Assembly (NCBI RefSeq): GCF_048564905.1
Contig: NC_132996.1
Coordinates: 39,232,001-39,296,000 of the forward strand
Reading direction: 5' to 3'
Length of the DNA: 64,000 nucleotides
DNA from: Vicugna pacos
Lineage: Eukaryota; Chordata; Mammalia; Artiodactyla; Camelidae
The translations under genes were made by a program, and so were the position numbers. Below, piece after piece: positions 31,097-44,667 of this stretch. Numbering within the stretch: the stretch's first letter is position 1; each line of letters starts with the position of its first letter. Under the pieces are notes generated by a model, which worked only from the letters and a program-made list of their open reading frames with translations, had not been told where the DNA came from and ran no database searches.

Positions 31097-31177
31097 CAAG
31101 AAAACGACGTTGGTGTGCTGGTAGAGGGCTCGGGCCACGCTGATTCGCTGGCGCTGACCACCAGACAGATTGATGCC
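31097..31177 (-). CDS. ABCC8: ABCC8 exon 21 (residues 826-852): NBD1 signature
   Basis: It encodes [27 protein letters not shown] in two motifs: the canonical L-S-G-G-Q signature and the hydrophobic half of Walker B. With NBD2 Walker A it forms the consensus ATPase site of SUR1. One change from human (H-T-N for H-A-N). Confidence 0.98.
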
Positions 31178-31771
31178 CTGTAACCAAAGGGAGGAAAGGT
31201 CATGTCTTCATAGCCCCTCAGGACAGACTGTCTTGGCCCCTACTCAACTGCCAGCTCTTTGGGAGGGAGGCCTGGCTCTATCCACCTCTTTGCCCCCTCC
31301 TCCCCTTGCAGAGAGAAGGAACTTGTACATGTTTACTGAATCCATTCAATCCCTAAGTCTTTGAAAAGTCATCATTGGAGGTGCTAGGGACCATCTGAGC
31401 AGTGAAAACCAGGACAGACGAACGGGGGACACAAATCATACACAAGGAGGACAGCCCTAGGAGAATCCTAAATTTGTCTAAGCTGATGGAGGAGGGGCCC
31501 CACCTGGAGAGGGAACAGGAAGAACAACCCTGAGCCCAGCACAGTGCCGGGGGAACTCTCCGTGCATTCTCGGGGCATGAATGGGGATGTCAAGTCATCT
31601 CTAGCCTGGGAAAGTGCTAAGCTGACCTCTGCACCAACCAAGACTGAAAACTGGTCAAGGACAGTCCTCAGCCCAGCACTCAAGGAGATCATTTTAATCC
31701 CACTGTAGGCAGCTCTTTAGCCTTCCCTCCTCTCATTTCTCAGTTACCTGCTCTCCCTGAGAAGGATCTCA

Positions 31772-32083
<312 letters not shown>

Positions 32084-32394
32084 TCAAAAGAGCTGAGGGC
32101 AGCACCTCACACCATCTTAGAGCAAGTTAAATATTTGAAGGATGAAATTGAATGGGAGCAAACATACCACATAAGTGACAAGAGAGGGCCCAGGGCTCCT
32201 GTGAGGTAGGAAGAGCGACAGCCAGAGCCCATGCTTGGGGCACTGCCAGCGAAAATCACTGCTGGTTGATTTAGGCAAGAATGATGATGGCTGGTCAAAT
32301 ATTTGCCCAGCCTGCTCCTCCTCTACTTCCCTGGTCAGCTCTCAGCGTGGGCAGGTGCCAGCCAGGGTGCATGGAGGCATCAGAGTGTCTTGGT

Positions 32395-32599
32395 GATGTG
32401 CACTTGTGTATTAGGTAGCCTTGGATTTGAAACCCATTTCTGTTGCTTACTGGCCTTGGGCAAGTTACCTAACCTTTGTGAGCCTTGGTTTCCTCATCTG
32501 TGAAATGGGGATAATGACAGCACCTGCTTCCTGGGATTGATGTGAGCATGAGAGGAAACCATGCACACAAAGAGCATCTGGAAAGAGCTCCATCTTCAG

Positions 32600-32600
<1 letters not shown>
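32395..32600 (+). repeat. MIR SINE
   Basis: Full MIR order: 'ccttggatttgaaacccatt', 'cttactggccttgggcaagt', 'gtttcctcatctgtgaaatg', and 'gggataatgacagcacctgc'. Confidence 0.85.
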
Positions 32601-33899
<1,299 letters not shown>

Positions 33900-33935
33900 C
33901 TGATGTCCGTGTCAGCCGCCGTCTCCCGCTCTGGG
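33900..33935 (-). CDS. ABCC8: ABCC8 exon 18 (residues 753-763), 36-nt microexon
   Basis: Encodes P-E-R-E-T-A-A-D-T-D-I with split S752 and R764. Length is a multiple of three and both junctions are phase 2, so skipping would keep frame. It lies in the variable loop after NBD1 Walker A. Human has T-A-T-D-L-D-I. Confidence 0.95.
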
Positions 33936-35049
33936 CTGCAGCAGGGGAGGAAAGACGCACCTTCAGGTTCATATGAGTAGACTGAGTTCTCTACAGACAT
34001 TTTAAACTTCCCTCAAATCCAGCGTGAGTGACTTTACAGTCCCTGTGACCAAGTCTGCAGCCACAACTGCTGCATGTCATCCTGGGGGAGCCTCCACTTC
34101 CTGAATACATGCTGGGGGTGATATGTGAGGAGGGCCTCTGGGGACCCAGTTATGTTACAAGGGAGAAGGTGGGGGGAGGGCAGGCACCACTGGCGTAGCC
34201 TCATGGTGGGGCGGCTTCCCAGTCAGAGGAGTATGAGGCCCAAAACGTGGCTCCTCAGAGCCAGCCTCTGCATCAGCGATAAGATGCACAGGCGGAGGTC
34301 TCAAGCTGACCCAGTGCACGACCAGCGGGGGCCGGGGGCGTGCTGACCACAGCCAGGCCAGGCTGGGCAGGCGGCCGCGGCTGCCTGCAGTTTTGGGGTT
34401 GGAACCTTCAGCCTGTGGTACTGGGAGTGGTACCTAGAGAGCCCAGAAGGGCTCCAGGCGTGATCTGCAGCCCCATGTGGCCCTGGCAGAAGCCCGGGGG
34501 ATCTGCTGAGAGGTACGGTCAGCTGCAGTGTCCACGGGGCCTGCTCCAGTGCCAAATATTCTGTCCTGTTGTTGTGATGTCATCCACAAATTCATACTTG
34601 TCACATACCAGGAGGTCTGATTTTTGGCTCCAGAACTATGGTCACCATGGCTATAGAGGCTGGGCTTGTCATCACACCCTGGCACTTGGCGACAAGGTGG
34701 AAGAAAGGGCAGGGAAAATATGGGCAAGTGAAACCTGTGTGGTGCTGGGGAGTGAAGGCCAGAAGCTTAAACGTATTTACAGGGTTGAGGCGACCTTCCC
34801 AGTCCTGACTTCCCACCACCTTCAGTGTGTTTCAGATGTTCATGGGAGAGGTGGGATTAGGGAGGGTTTTGAGGGCCTTAGCGTCATTACTCTATTTCAC
34901 TTGGATGTTTTAGACAACCAGAACATAAAGCACACGGAACACAGCAACAGGACTGAATTTTCTGTCTGGCCTGGGGGATACCCACCTCCTCTCCTTACAA
35001 CTATCTTTCTCAACTTCTCTTTCATGATCACCCACTAAGGCCATTTTAG

Positions 35050-35400
35050 ACATTTTTTTTTCTAGTTTTCCTCTTCTCACCACATTTCTTTTCCAGTTCA
35101 GTGTTTTTAAAAGTTATATTCACAAGGTTGTGCAACCATCTCTACTATCTAATTCCAGGACATTTTCATCTCCCTTAAAAGAAACCCCGTATCCATTAGC
35201 AGCCAGTCCCTTCCTCCCTTCCCACCACCTGTAGCAACCACTGATCTACTTTCCGACTCTGTCCGCCATGAAATTTTAATGTCACAGGTCTACTGTATAT
35301 CTATTTATTACTATGGCCTTTGGAGGGCCACAAAGCGTTATAATGTCTAAGTTTTTTCTCTCCCAAAGAATCAGATTTTGCTCATTGAGAATGTATGCCT
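35050..35400. mobile_element. L1M fragment
   Basis: The passage 'ggttgtgcaaccatctctac', 'tatctaattccaggacattt', 'accactgatctactttccga' matches a familiar old L1 3'-region block. Diverged; orientation not certain. Confidence 0.5.
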
Positions 35401-35540
35401 TACTTGTTATAAGGTCTCGGCAAGGGGCTATACACCCTGGAATCCATGCTCAGTACTCCTTTCCATGCCCCGACCCCTGCCCCATGCCCGGATGCCCCCC
35501 TTTACTGGGGCCCACTTCCAACCCAGTTCCAAGGCTGTAC

Positions 35541-35576
35541 CTGGGGTCCTCTCCCGTCTCGCTGTCAGGAAGGCTG
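35541..35576 (-). CDS. ABCC8: ABCC8 exon 17 (residues 742-751), 36/33-nt microexon
   Basis: Encodes (S)-L-P-D-S-E-T-G-E-D-P with split serines. The acceptor is tandem, CAGCAG, so the exon is 36 nt (extra Ser) or 33 nt. This mirrors the human 1582 versus 1581-residue SUR1 forms, which differ by one Ser near 740. Both forms keep frame. Human has S-E-I-G where this has S-E-T-G. Confidence 0.95.
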
Positions 35577-35579
35577 CTG
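35574..35579 (-). promoter_or_regulatory. ABCC8: NAGNAG tandem 3' splice site of exon 17
   Basis: The minus strand reads ccCAGCAG|CCTTCC. Use of the first AG adds codon AGC; use of the second omits it. Both AGs follow a good branch and tract region. Confidence 0.85.
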
Positions 35580-35839
35580 GGGCACAAATGGGAAAAAACA
35601 ATACGGGTTACTTCTCACTCCATTGCCTTTCTCTCCACCACACTGGCCTTTGGGGAGAAGCAAGCCCCCCAATCTCCACCCTGCCCACCATCCCCAGTGT
35701 CCCCAGCTGGCTTCCTGAGGGCTGTCCCTCCCACAGCACCTGAATGGGCACGGTCCAAACAGCAAGGGCTTTGTCAGTGCTCCTGGCTCGACTCGGAGCT
35801 GTGGTGAGGCTGGTGAGGCATCAAGATTGATTTATAGTT

Positions 35840-35905
35840 GGGAAAACTGAAGCTCAGAGAGGGAAAGTGCCCTTCCCAAGGTCATAATCACATTATACTG
35901 CATTT
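35840..35905 (-). repeat. MIR SINE fragment
   Basis: The text 'gggaaaactgaagctcagag' then 'agggaaagtgcccttcccaa' is the reversed MIR core. Confidence 0.6.
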
Positions 35906-36180
35906 TCAAACTGTGGCTTGGGACCCAACAATTGGGTCTGAAATAAGTAAATTGCAACTGCACTTAGAAAAAGAAAAGAAAAGAAACAGTAGAAAATACC
36001 AGTGTGCACTGCATGTGGTCAAGATGTATATTTTTTGAGTGTGAATATTTTTCGTGTGTGAATATTTTTCTCTGACCTATTAATGCATAAATGTAGTGAA
36101 CTAAATGCAAAATGCATTTCACATTGCAGATTATAGTAAAAAATTTTTCAAAAAATACTAAGTGAGGTGACCCAAATTTT
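35905..36180 (+). mobile_element. Old hAT-like DNA transposon fragment
   Basis: Starts 'cattttcaaactgtggcttg' with 'ggacccaacaattgggtctg' and closes with the complementary 'aggtgacccaaatttttggt', the paired-end look of MER-type hAT elements. It contains an AAAAG-rich tract. Confidence 0.45.
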
Positions 36181-36329
36181 TGGTGCCAACTTTGCCACTT
36201 TCTCCTGTCCCAGGCCACCTCTCAACCTTCCAGAAGCAGTCTCCTGTCAATGAAATGTGTACTTCTGACATGCACACTTAGGGGAAAACAATCTTCTATT
36301 TTCATACAGGTCTCACTTTAAAAATACTA

Positions 36330-36560
36330 AAACCTGCTAACATTTATCTAACTTTTATCAGGACTGTGATAAGCACTGCAATAGTATCTATTTTAAAGCC
36401 CAGAACAACCATATGAAGGTTCATTTTGATTGGCCTCACTTTATAGACAAGGAAAGTGAGGCTCAGAGAGGCTAAATAACTTGCCCAAAGTCACACAGCC
36501 ATCAATTAGCAGAGAAAATAGATCTGTCTGATTCCAAAGCTTTCTTAATGACTATGCCAC
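36330..36560 (-). repeat. MIR SINE
   Basis: Reverse MIR: 'tgctaacatttatctaactt', 'ctttatagacaaggaaagtg', 'aggctcagagaggctaaata' and 'acttgcccaaagtcacacag'. Confidence 0.85.
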
Positions 36561-37249
36561 ATTTGCTTCACTGTGATTACTCAGCCCATAGCTTTGATAA
36601 ATGCCTTCTTGCCTGGAAAACCAGGATGGACAAAAAGATGGATGGAAAGAACTCTGATGAAATTTTCTCCTGTCCTCTGCTGGGAGGCAAAACTGAATAG
36701 AGACCCTGATGGTCTATAATCCCCAGTCCCCTGTGAACCTGTTCTTTGATCTTTGTAGTTTAATTTCATTCTCTCAACTCAACCTAACCTTGTGTTCCCT
36801 AACCATCAGATTGCTGTAAATGATGGATAAGCTGGTAACTTGAGACAGATAAAAAACCTAAGCCTACAGATTTCAACTCTGCCGTCACAGCTCAGATAAG
36901 CGTATCTCTGCAGTCTTCTGCCTTGACTGCTTCCAGAGTTGCAAAGGCTGTTATTAGTCTAGAGGTAAGTGCATCTGTGGCCTCCCTGAGGATCCCAGCA
37001 CACAATGTGCTCCCTTCACCCTAACTCAGTTTGCATCATTATCTGGGCTGCTCAATTAGCCCTTATAATTGACTAACTTCCTCTCTAATCAGCTCCTGGG
37101 TAAGTCTTTTATCTCCAGTGGGATTTTAAGGCAGGAAGAGCATCTTCTTCAGCCCCCGCAGTGCTTAGCACATAACAGATCTAGAATAGACATATTAATC
37201 ATTTGGGAAGAAGGAAGGGAGGGGGACTAGCACTCAAAGCAGGTAGTCC

Positions 37250-37450
37250 TCATGCCAGGCACTGTGTGAAGTTGCTTGTAGCCACCATTTCATCCTCACA
37301 ACAACCCTATAAGGTGGTGTTAGTATCCCCATTTTACTGAAAAACTGAGGCTCAGAGTTTGCACAATCTGCCCAAGGGTACAGAGCTAGGAAGAAGAGAA
37401 GCTGGGGTATGAATCCAGGTTCATGCTCTCCTCTTTCCAGTATAGTTCCG
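37250..37450 (-). repeat. MIR SINE
   Basis: Reverse MIR: 'tcatgccaggcactgtgtga', 'tcctcacaacaaccctataa', 'attttactgaaaaactgagg', and 'gtatgaatccaggttcatgc'. Confidence 0.85.
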
Positions 37451-37809
37451 GCCTCCCTAGAATGAGCCTCCTCAAGACATTGTGCATGTATGTTTTAATC
37501 TGAAAAGTAAAGAACAGTATGTAGGGCACACACTTCCTCTCATCGATTCCTGGGCCCTTTATATGAGTGCTCCTCCTCTGCCTGCACTTTTGGGACCAAG
37601 CACTGAGCTGAAAGGACAATCTCCCAGTTTCTGACCCACCTCCTTCCTTTCAGTATGAGCTGGGTGTCTGCGTGCACACCGACCTGAATCTCAAGGCACA
37701 GAGCCTGCCCTCAAGAGCCTCACAGTCTGGCAGAGCGAATCAGACAGGTACAGAAGTCAGAAAGTTATAAGGACCAGAAGAAGAGTAGGAGCAAGAAAGT
37801 ATAGAAGTT

Positions 37810-37975
37810 TTGGGGAAAAGTACCCACAAACACATATGCTAATGCCCAAAGACTGGGAACTTCTGGGTGGTGGGATATTAGGTGTTTTTTGTCTTTTTAT
37901 TTATACTTGTGTATCTTTTCTAATTTACTGCGCATTGTTTTAGAATCAGAGAAGAATGTAATTTTCACAAGGAGT
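37810..37975 (+). mobile_element. L1M 3' end fragment
   Basis: Phrases 'aaagactgggaacttctggg', 'tggtgggatattaggtgttt' and 'tgtatcttttctaatttact' match the 3' end of old L1M elements. Confidence 0.65.
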
Positions 37976-38119
37976 TTGGAGGAGGAAGAAATCTGAGAAC
38001 GCGAGGAAGGACTCATAGAAGTTACAGGGGAATTGAACCTTGAAGGGGGAAGGATTGAGACAGACGGTGGAGGTGGATGGAGGGAGTTCTAGGTTGGAGG
38101 AGGAGACAGCATGAGGGTG

Positions 38120-38290
38120 GGCAGTGTAGAGAAGTGGAAAGAATATGGGCTTTAAAGTTTGTATCCAAGGGGCTTCTCTACCCACTGGTTGTGAAAGCTT
38201 AGGCAAGTCCCTTTACTTAGGGGAGCCTGTTTCCTTATCTCTAAAACTGGGGGAATGGCAGGAAGCTCACAGTGACACTGGAAGAATATT
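38120..38290 (+). repeat. MIR SINE fragment
   Basis: Features 'aatatgggctttaaagtttg', 'ccactggttgtgaaagctta', 'ggcaagtccctttacttagg', 'tttccttatctctaaaactg'. Confidence 0.7.
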
Positions 38291-39149
38291 TTACCAATGC
38301 AGCTCTGAGCTGGTTGGAGGGAAGGACGTGGGTGGGGTTTGTGAATAGGGGGTGGGGAGATCACCCTTTCAGCTCAGTGCTTGGCCTCAAAAGTGCAGGC
38401 AGAGGGGGAATCCAACCGCCTCAACACTCATTTAAGATCCTAACAATAAAATAAAGGAAAGAGGTGGAAACTGAGGTTGGAAGGGGAAGTTAGGACTTAT
38501 TGGTCTCCCTGGTCCATTCATCCTGCCCCACAGAGGCTTGCTGCTGCCCTGAAATGTTACCTTTCACCTACAGTGCCCTTCGCAATTGATGCCGTTGGCT
38601 TGTGATATCCATGCAGTGCCCCTTCTGTCTGCCCACCATTTTATTACATCTGCCTCCTCCAGGAAACCTGGGGTGCCCCTGAGCCCCTGACCCCAACACC
38701 CCAAAGGTAGATGAGACCACGGGGAAGTCCTGAGAGGAGCCTATTTTTCACCCCTGGGGAATCAGAGGTCTCAGGAGGCGGCTTTCACACCCACCACCAC
38801 AAGGCAACAATGTTCTGAGGCAGGCTCAGAACAAGCAGGGCCCAGACAGAAGAAATAAATAGTTCATCTGTGGAAGCCTCAGCGGGTGGCAGGGGCAGTG
38901 GGGAGCTCCGGCGAGGCCAATGGGCAGTTCCTCACAGGGAGGTGGGCTCTTCCTCCCACCCCAATGCTTTCCTCTGATCCCTGCTTCTTGCTGGCTCCCT
39001 GGGGACGTTTAAAATCATTCTACTGGACGTTAATGACTTTATTCTTTATTTCCAGGGAAAGAATTTCACTTGAGTATATCTGCTAATGTTGACTGTGTAT
39101 CAAAATGTTTTCCACATAAAGATTAAGAAGAAGCACAGGGAAATATATA

Positions 39150-39312
39150 CAAGATCTTGTGGTAGCTCACAGCAAAAAAAAAAGTGACAATGAATATATG
39201 TATCTTCATGTATAACTGAAAAATTGTGCTGTACACCAGAATTTGACACAACATTGTAAAATGACTATAGCTCAATAAAATAATGTTTTGTTTTGTTTTT
39301 TAAAAAAAAAAG
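39150..39312 (+). mobile_element. L1 3' end, lineage-specific type
   Basis: Contains 'tcatgtataactgaaaaatt', 'gtgctgtacaccagaatttg', 'acacaacattgtaaaatgac' and 'tatagctcaataaaataatg' followed by a T/A-rich tail. This is a relatively young L1 end typical of laurasiatherian ungulates; it is the best lineage clue in the window. Confidence 0.75.
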
Positions 39313-40084
39313 ATTAAGGAAAGAGTTTGCAAATTCCCAAATTGACAGTGCATCGAAGTGGAGAGCCAGGCAGGGGCAGGCAACTATTATTAAAGTGAAT
39401 GTTTGGGAGCCACATGGTTCTCCCTGAGACTGGGAACCGGGTGGTGGGCACGCTGGATCTGCTCAGGGCTGCCGTGGTAATTCTCCCACCTGCAGTGCAG
39501 GACCTAACCCTAGGGCTCTGCCTGTACGCCTCTGTCCCCCAGGAGTAGTGGGCTCCCTGAGGGCAGGGATCAGGTTTTCTCCTTTGTAGCTTACACTGAG
39601 TAGTTCACAACACACACATCCTGCACAGGGCACCCGGGGCACAGCATGGAATAACCCTCCAGCCCTGTCTCCAAGGACATGTCTCCAGTGTCATGGGGGA
39701 GACAGACTCACAGCAGATAATCACCATACGGTGTGAGGTGTGCACTGCTAGGATCTGCGCATTCCAAATGTGGGTGCGGAAGTTGGGTGGTGGAGTTCTG
39801 GGTGAGGGTAAAAGCTTGGGCAAAGGCATGGGGGAAAGAGAGACATGTAAAGACGCACTTAAGGGCAGTCTCCCAAAGGGCACAAGTTGTTCCTGGTTCA
39901 TTCATTTAGCAAATGAATTCATTTAGCAAAGGCATTGTGGATACAGAGAGACAAATAAGATACCATCTCTGTCCCCAGAGAGCTCACTACAGTCTCTCCT
40001 GGGAGACAGGCTGGAGTAGAATTAAAGAGCATTAGGGGAATTTTGTTCCTGACATAGAAGTACATTGTCAAAGAATAATATTTA

Positions 40085-40232
40085 TAATATTTATAGGGCA
40101 CTCACTATGTGCCAGGTTAAGCCTCACATTAACCCCATGGGTAAAAGGGAAAACTGGTACAGAAAGGTCACAGAATTTCCCAAAGCACAGAACTGAACCC
40201 GGCCAGCCTGCCTCCAGAACTTTTGCTCCTAC
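40085..40232 (-). repeat. MIR SINE fragment
   Basis: Reverse MIR: 'gggcactcactatgtgccag', 'cattaaccccatgggtaaaa' and 'gggaaaactggtacagaaag'. Confidence 0.65.
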
Positions 40233-40739
40233 TTGCTCAGCAATATCGCTCATTTTTTTCAACAAAGGAGTAAACAAACGAGTCTCCCCAGAGCATTCTC
40301 CGCCGTGCACTTCCTAATTCCCCAACTCCTCGGCTTGTACCTCCTGGAACTCTTTCTGGCTGCCTGGTCACTAGGTCTTGCCCCTGGTATAGATGGAAAA
40401 CCTTGGCACAGCCCGGCAACTTCCTCGCCGCTGGCTGCAGACAGGCAGACCCGCAGGAGGGGCTGGAGGGGCAAATGCTATTTTGCTCTTGGTTCACTTT
40501 GCAAGTGCATCCCCACCTGCAGACCTGGGGCTCAGAGTCTGAGGCATGGAGCTCCTGCAAGTAACAGAGGGGGGACCCTCAATATACAGCCCCCACTCTC
40601 AACTCATTGCCCAGGGTAAGTGGGCCGGGCAGAACTGTGCATGTGTCTAGGATCCTGAGAGGCAAACAGCAGAAGTCAACTGAGCCATGTCTGCCCAGCC
40701 TCCTCCTCCCAGGCACTGTAAGGGGCTCCTGACCAGTCT

Positions 40740-41220
40740 CCCTTCCTGCAGCCTCTCTCTCCCCATCCCTCATCCTGTATCACCAGCACATTTCTTCTAC
40801 AGCCTTCAGGCTTAAATTTTTATCTCTTGGGCCTGGCATACCGGGTGTCCGTCCTCAGCCCAGCCCACTTCCCCAGCACGCCCCACACACCCACTGCTCC
40901 ATGCACCAGCCCCACGCCCTCTCACGTCAGCACACCTTTGACCACACTGATACCCCTGCTTGGAACACCTTCCTCTCCCACCCCTGCCTCTTCCATCTGA
41001 TGAAACTATACTAGTCCCTCAAGGCCCAGATACCACGTGTCCATGAGCCTTCTCTCCATGACCTTAGAGTTCACTGCTCCTCTGTGCTCAACAGTGGCAC
41101 TGATCTCCCTTTCCCTTCCTTGGCAGCAGCAGCTATATCCTCACCATCTTTGCATCCCTACTGCTGTGCCCAGAATCTGGCACACAGTAGGTGCTCAATA
41201 AATAAGAGGCGAGTGAATCC
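40740..41220 (+). repeat. L2 LINE 3' region
   Basis: Follows L2 in order: 'gcctggcataccgggtgtcc', 'cacctttgaccacactgata', 'cccctgcttggaacaccttc', and the closing 'gtaggtgctcaataaataag'. Confidence 0.8.
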
Positions 41221-41589
41221 ATCAATGTAAAGAAACCAGAGCACAGCTGAGTCACAAACGGATTCTCACAGCTTCCCAGGGTTGGTTGCAGGCTACCCTG
41301 ATGTGCTCGCTACACTTGGGAGGGAAGCCGCGGCACAGAGGAGGAATAAGATCCTTTCATCACCACCCTCTCCCCAAGCCTTGAGCACAGCCAGGATCTG
41401 GGGCCTGAGCTGCCTGTGGAGGAGAGTGAGTGTCAACTCGGACAGAGCATGGGGGTGAGCATGGGTGCGGTCATTCTGCTGAAGGGGTGGGGTAGGGTCA
41501 CAGCCATAGCGGCTGCTGGCCTTTGGAGTGTCAGGCTAGCTATTTCTTCATGTATTCTTGAGCCCCTTCTCTCTCAGTACACAGTGGAA

Positions 41590-41800
41590 AGCCCGTGCAC
41601 TTGAGCACGTAGGTGCACATACCACTTCTGCCATTTAAGAGCTGGGTGGCCTTGGGCAACTTGCTTCACCTCAGTTTCCTCATCCATTAAATGGGGATAA
41701 TGATAATACCTACCTCACAGAGTTTGGTGAAGACTGAGACAATGAAGTAAATAAAGTGCCTTACACAGTGTCTGGCACACAAATGGTGCTTCAGCACCCT
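41590..41800 (+). repeat. MIR SINE
   Basis: Near-complete: 'ttctgccatttaagagctgg', 'tggccttgggcaacttgctt', 'cagtttcctcatccattaaa', 'cttacacagtgtctggcaca'. Confidence 0.9.
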
Positions 41801-42239
41801 GGAGAGGCCCCCTGTACCCCCTGGGCTGGGGCAGGGTCTCTGAAGAGAGAGGAGGCAGCAGTTAGACCCTGAGGGTTGGCACAGTTTGGAGAGGAGGTGG
41901 GGACTGAGGCAGGGCAGGCTGAGCTGCCTCTGCAGAGGACAAAGAGGTGTTGATGCTGGCGTGAGGGCACCAGAGGGAGGGGCAGGGATGGGGAGGAGAT
42001 GAAGAAAGTGGGGCAAAGGGAACAGGCTCAGAGGGGGTTTGACTCATGCTGAGTGAGACACAGGCAGGGCAATCTAGGGGGGCAGCCCCAGTCTCTGGGC
42101 TCTGTAGTCCCATCTAGGAATGGCCTGCCCCGAGAGAGGGCCTGGGACCAGCTTGCCCTCCACATGGAACTTGGAGAATAATCCCTGGAACTAGGACCCA
42201 AGGGACCCCGGCCCAAGGCAATGGCCAGGCTTGAGGGAA

Positions 42240-42425
42240 GGAGCCCAGGTTTGTGTCCTTGGTCAACACGCTGACCAGTCAGTCACCCAACCTCTCTGTC
42301 CTCAGTTCTTACTTCTATGAAAAGGGTGATAACATCCAGCAGGAGGCTTCAATGAGATGGTGCTTGCGATGCACTTAGCAAAGGGCCTGGCCCACAGCGG
42401 GTGCCCATTAAATAATGGTTGCTTT
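42240..42425 (+). repeat. MIR SINE
   Basis: Features 'cacccaacctctctgtcctc', 'aatgagatggtgcttgcgat', 'cttagcaaagggcctggccc', 'cattaaataatggttg'. Confidence 0.7.
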
Positions 42426-43349
42426 CTCAGCTCACAGTTCACTGGGGCTCCTGTCTTCCCATCACAGACACACACAGGCAGCCAACGGGCATGGGCTCCT
42501 CCTTCCAAATCTCTGATGGGCAGTTGGCACAAGGGCTGGCAACTCAATGCCTGGACCTTCCCAGTCAGGCAGTGTCAAGAAATAAGATGGGGAAAGGAGG
42601 CAAAGACGCCTCTGCCCCCAGACACACCACATCCACAGTGGAACTATGGCTCCAGAGACTGAGGTCACAGGGGCTCGTTTGCCAACCCACAGCCCCATTG
42701 AGGAAGGAAACTCGCTATCTGTTGGGTGCACCATTCAGGGACATTTTGGAAAAGCAGGAAATGAGGGTGCCTACAGGTATTCAGACACTGAGTCCAAGGC
42801 CCTGTCTGCTCGGTTGGCATTCAAGCTTATGAAGAAACCTGACGTCTTGAATGCTAATTTGCCCCAAGAAATGATAGCTAGGGAAAGCTTGCCCTCTGCT
42901 GAATTGGCTGCAACCTTTATTCCTGAAACCTTGATCAGATCCCTCTTTCTCTTAGATACCGGGGGTTGTGGGTGCGGTGTTAGGGCAGGGGGTCCGTGGG
43001 CTCCAAGCCAGCTTGCGCGTTGACTGTAATAGCCATGTTCTGCCCAGGTTACTGAATGCTTTTCCACCACCTTCATTTCTTGGCTCTTCTTTCCCTTCTT
43101 TTAAAAAAACTTCTATTTCATGTGTATCTTTTATCAACTAGTTTCAAGTGCTTTTTGGAAGTAGGTGGGTATAAATAATAGATTCATGATTGACTCAGCC
43201 TGGGGTTCTGGCTCTTTAATTAGGATAGTGATCCTTGCCCAGAAACCCGCATTTGTCTGGGTTCTCTCTGGCTCCTTGAAAGACCCACTGAATGGTCTGT
43301 ATCGACTTTGCTGATGACCAAGCCGGAAAACGAAGTTTGTGTTACAGTT

Positions 43350-43988
<639 letters not shown>

Positions 43989-44049
43989 CTAGAATCCCCA
44001 GGGAGTCCTTTCCCCCACTGAGCCTTTCCTTCTGGAAACCCACATCTTC

Positions 44050-44485
44050 CTTCTGACTCCCCAGGTCCTTCCTCCACTGCTGGTCCCCTCTGCTCCTTCC
44101 TAAGCACTAGCTTCTCCTTCCAATGTTGTCCTGTGTGAACCCGGCACCTCCTGGTCCCAACAAAGGCCAACGTTTCCTTCCCACTTCCATGCTTTGCTCA
44201 TGCTGCTGCCTCTGCCAGAGTGCCCACCCTGCGTCTTGGCCTGAGGGACCTGCTCATTCTCAAAATCCCCACATCTTCCATGGTGCCTTCCCTGGCTACT
44301 CGGGACTTCTTTTGCTTTTGCAAAGCACCTACACTGTCTGCAACAGGTGGTCTGACAGCAAGGCCCACCTCGTCCTTGCTGCTGCACTCCCTCTTAGCAG
44401 TGGACTCCCTGAGGATGCCTTCATACTCTGGAGCACCCACCAAGAGTGTGTGCAGAGCAGGTACTCAATAAATGTTGATTTTCCT
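44050..44485 (+). repeat. L2 LINE 3' region
   Basis: Features 'ctttgctcatgctgctgcct', 'ctgccagagtgcccaccctg', 'gtgccttccctggctactcg', and 'gagcaggtactcaataaatg' at the end. Confidence 0.75.
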
Positions 44486-44591
44486 TTCTTTCTCCATGTC
44501 ACTCAGTGGGACATGGGGAGGAGGTGCTTCAGACATGACTCTGAGGGGGATACACCCTCAGACCATGATGGAGGTGTGAGCTGGGCCATAC

Positions 44592-44667
44592 CTCGGGGGA
44601 TGCGGATGGTGATGTTGGACAATGTGGGCATTCCATCGGGGGTCCATGTGAAAAAGCCTCCAATGAT
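44592..44667 (-). CDS. ABCC8: ABCC8 exon 15 (residues 681-705): NBD1 A-loop strand
   Basis: [18 protein letters not shown] then I-T-I-R-I-P-R. The W-T motif region supplies the aromatic that stacks on adenine. Human has I-M-G-G-Y-F-T-W-T-P-D-G-I, so three changes cluster here. The acceptor (ttgaag) has its pyrimidine tract about 25-45 bases upstream, with a purine/GC-rich gap. Confidence 0.95.

Noticed and set aside
34340-35038. 232-codon plus-strand frame in ABCC8 intron 17
   Set aside because: No recognisable domain, no splice or promoter context, and it lies antisense within an intron.
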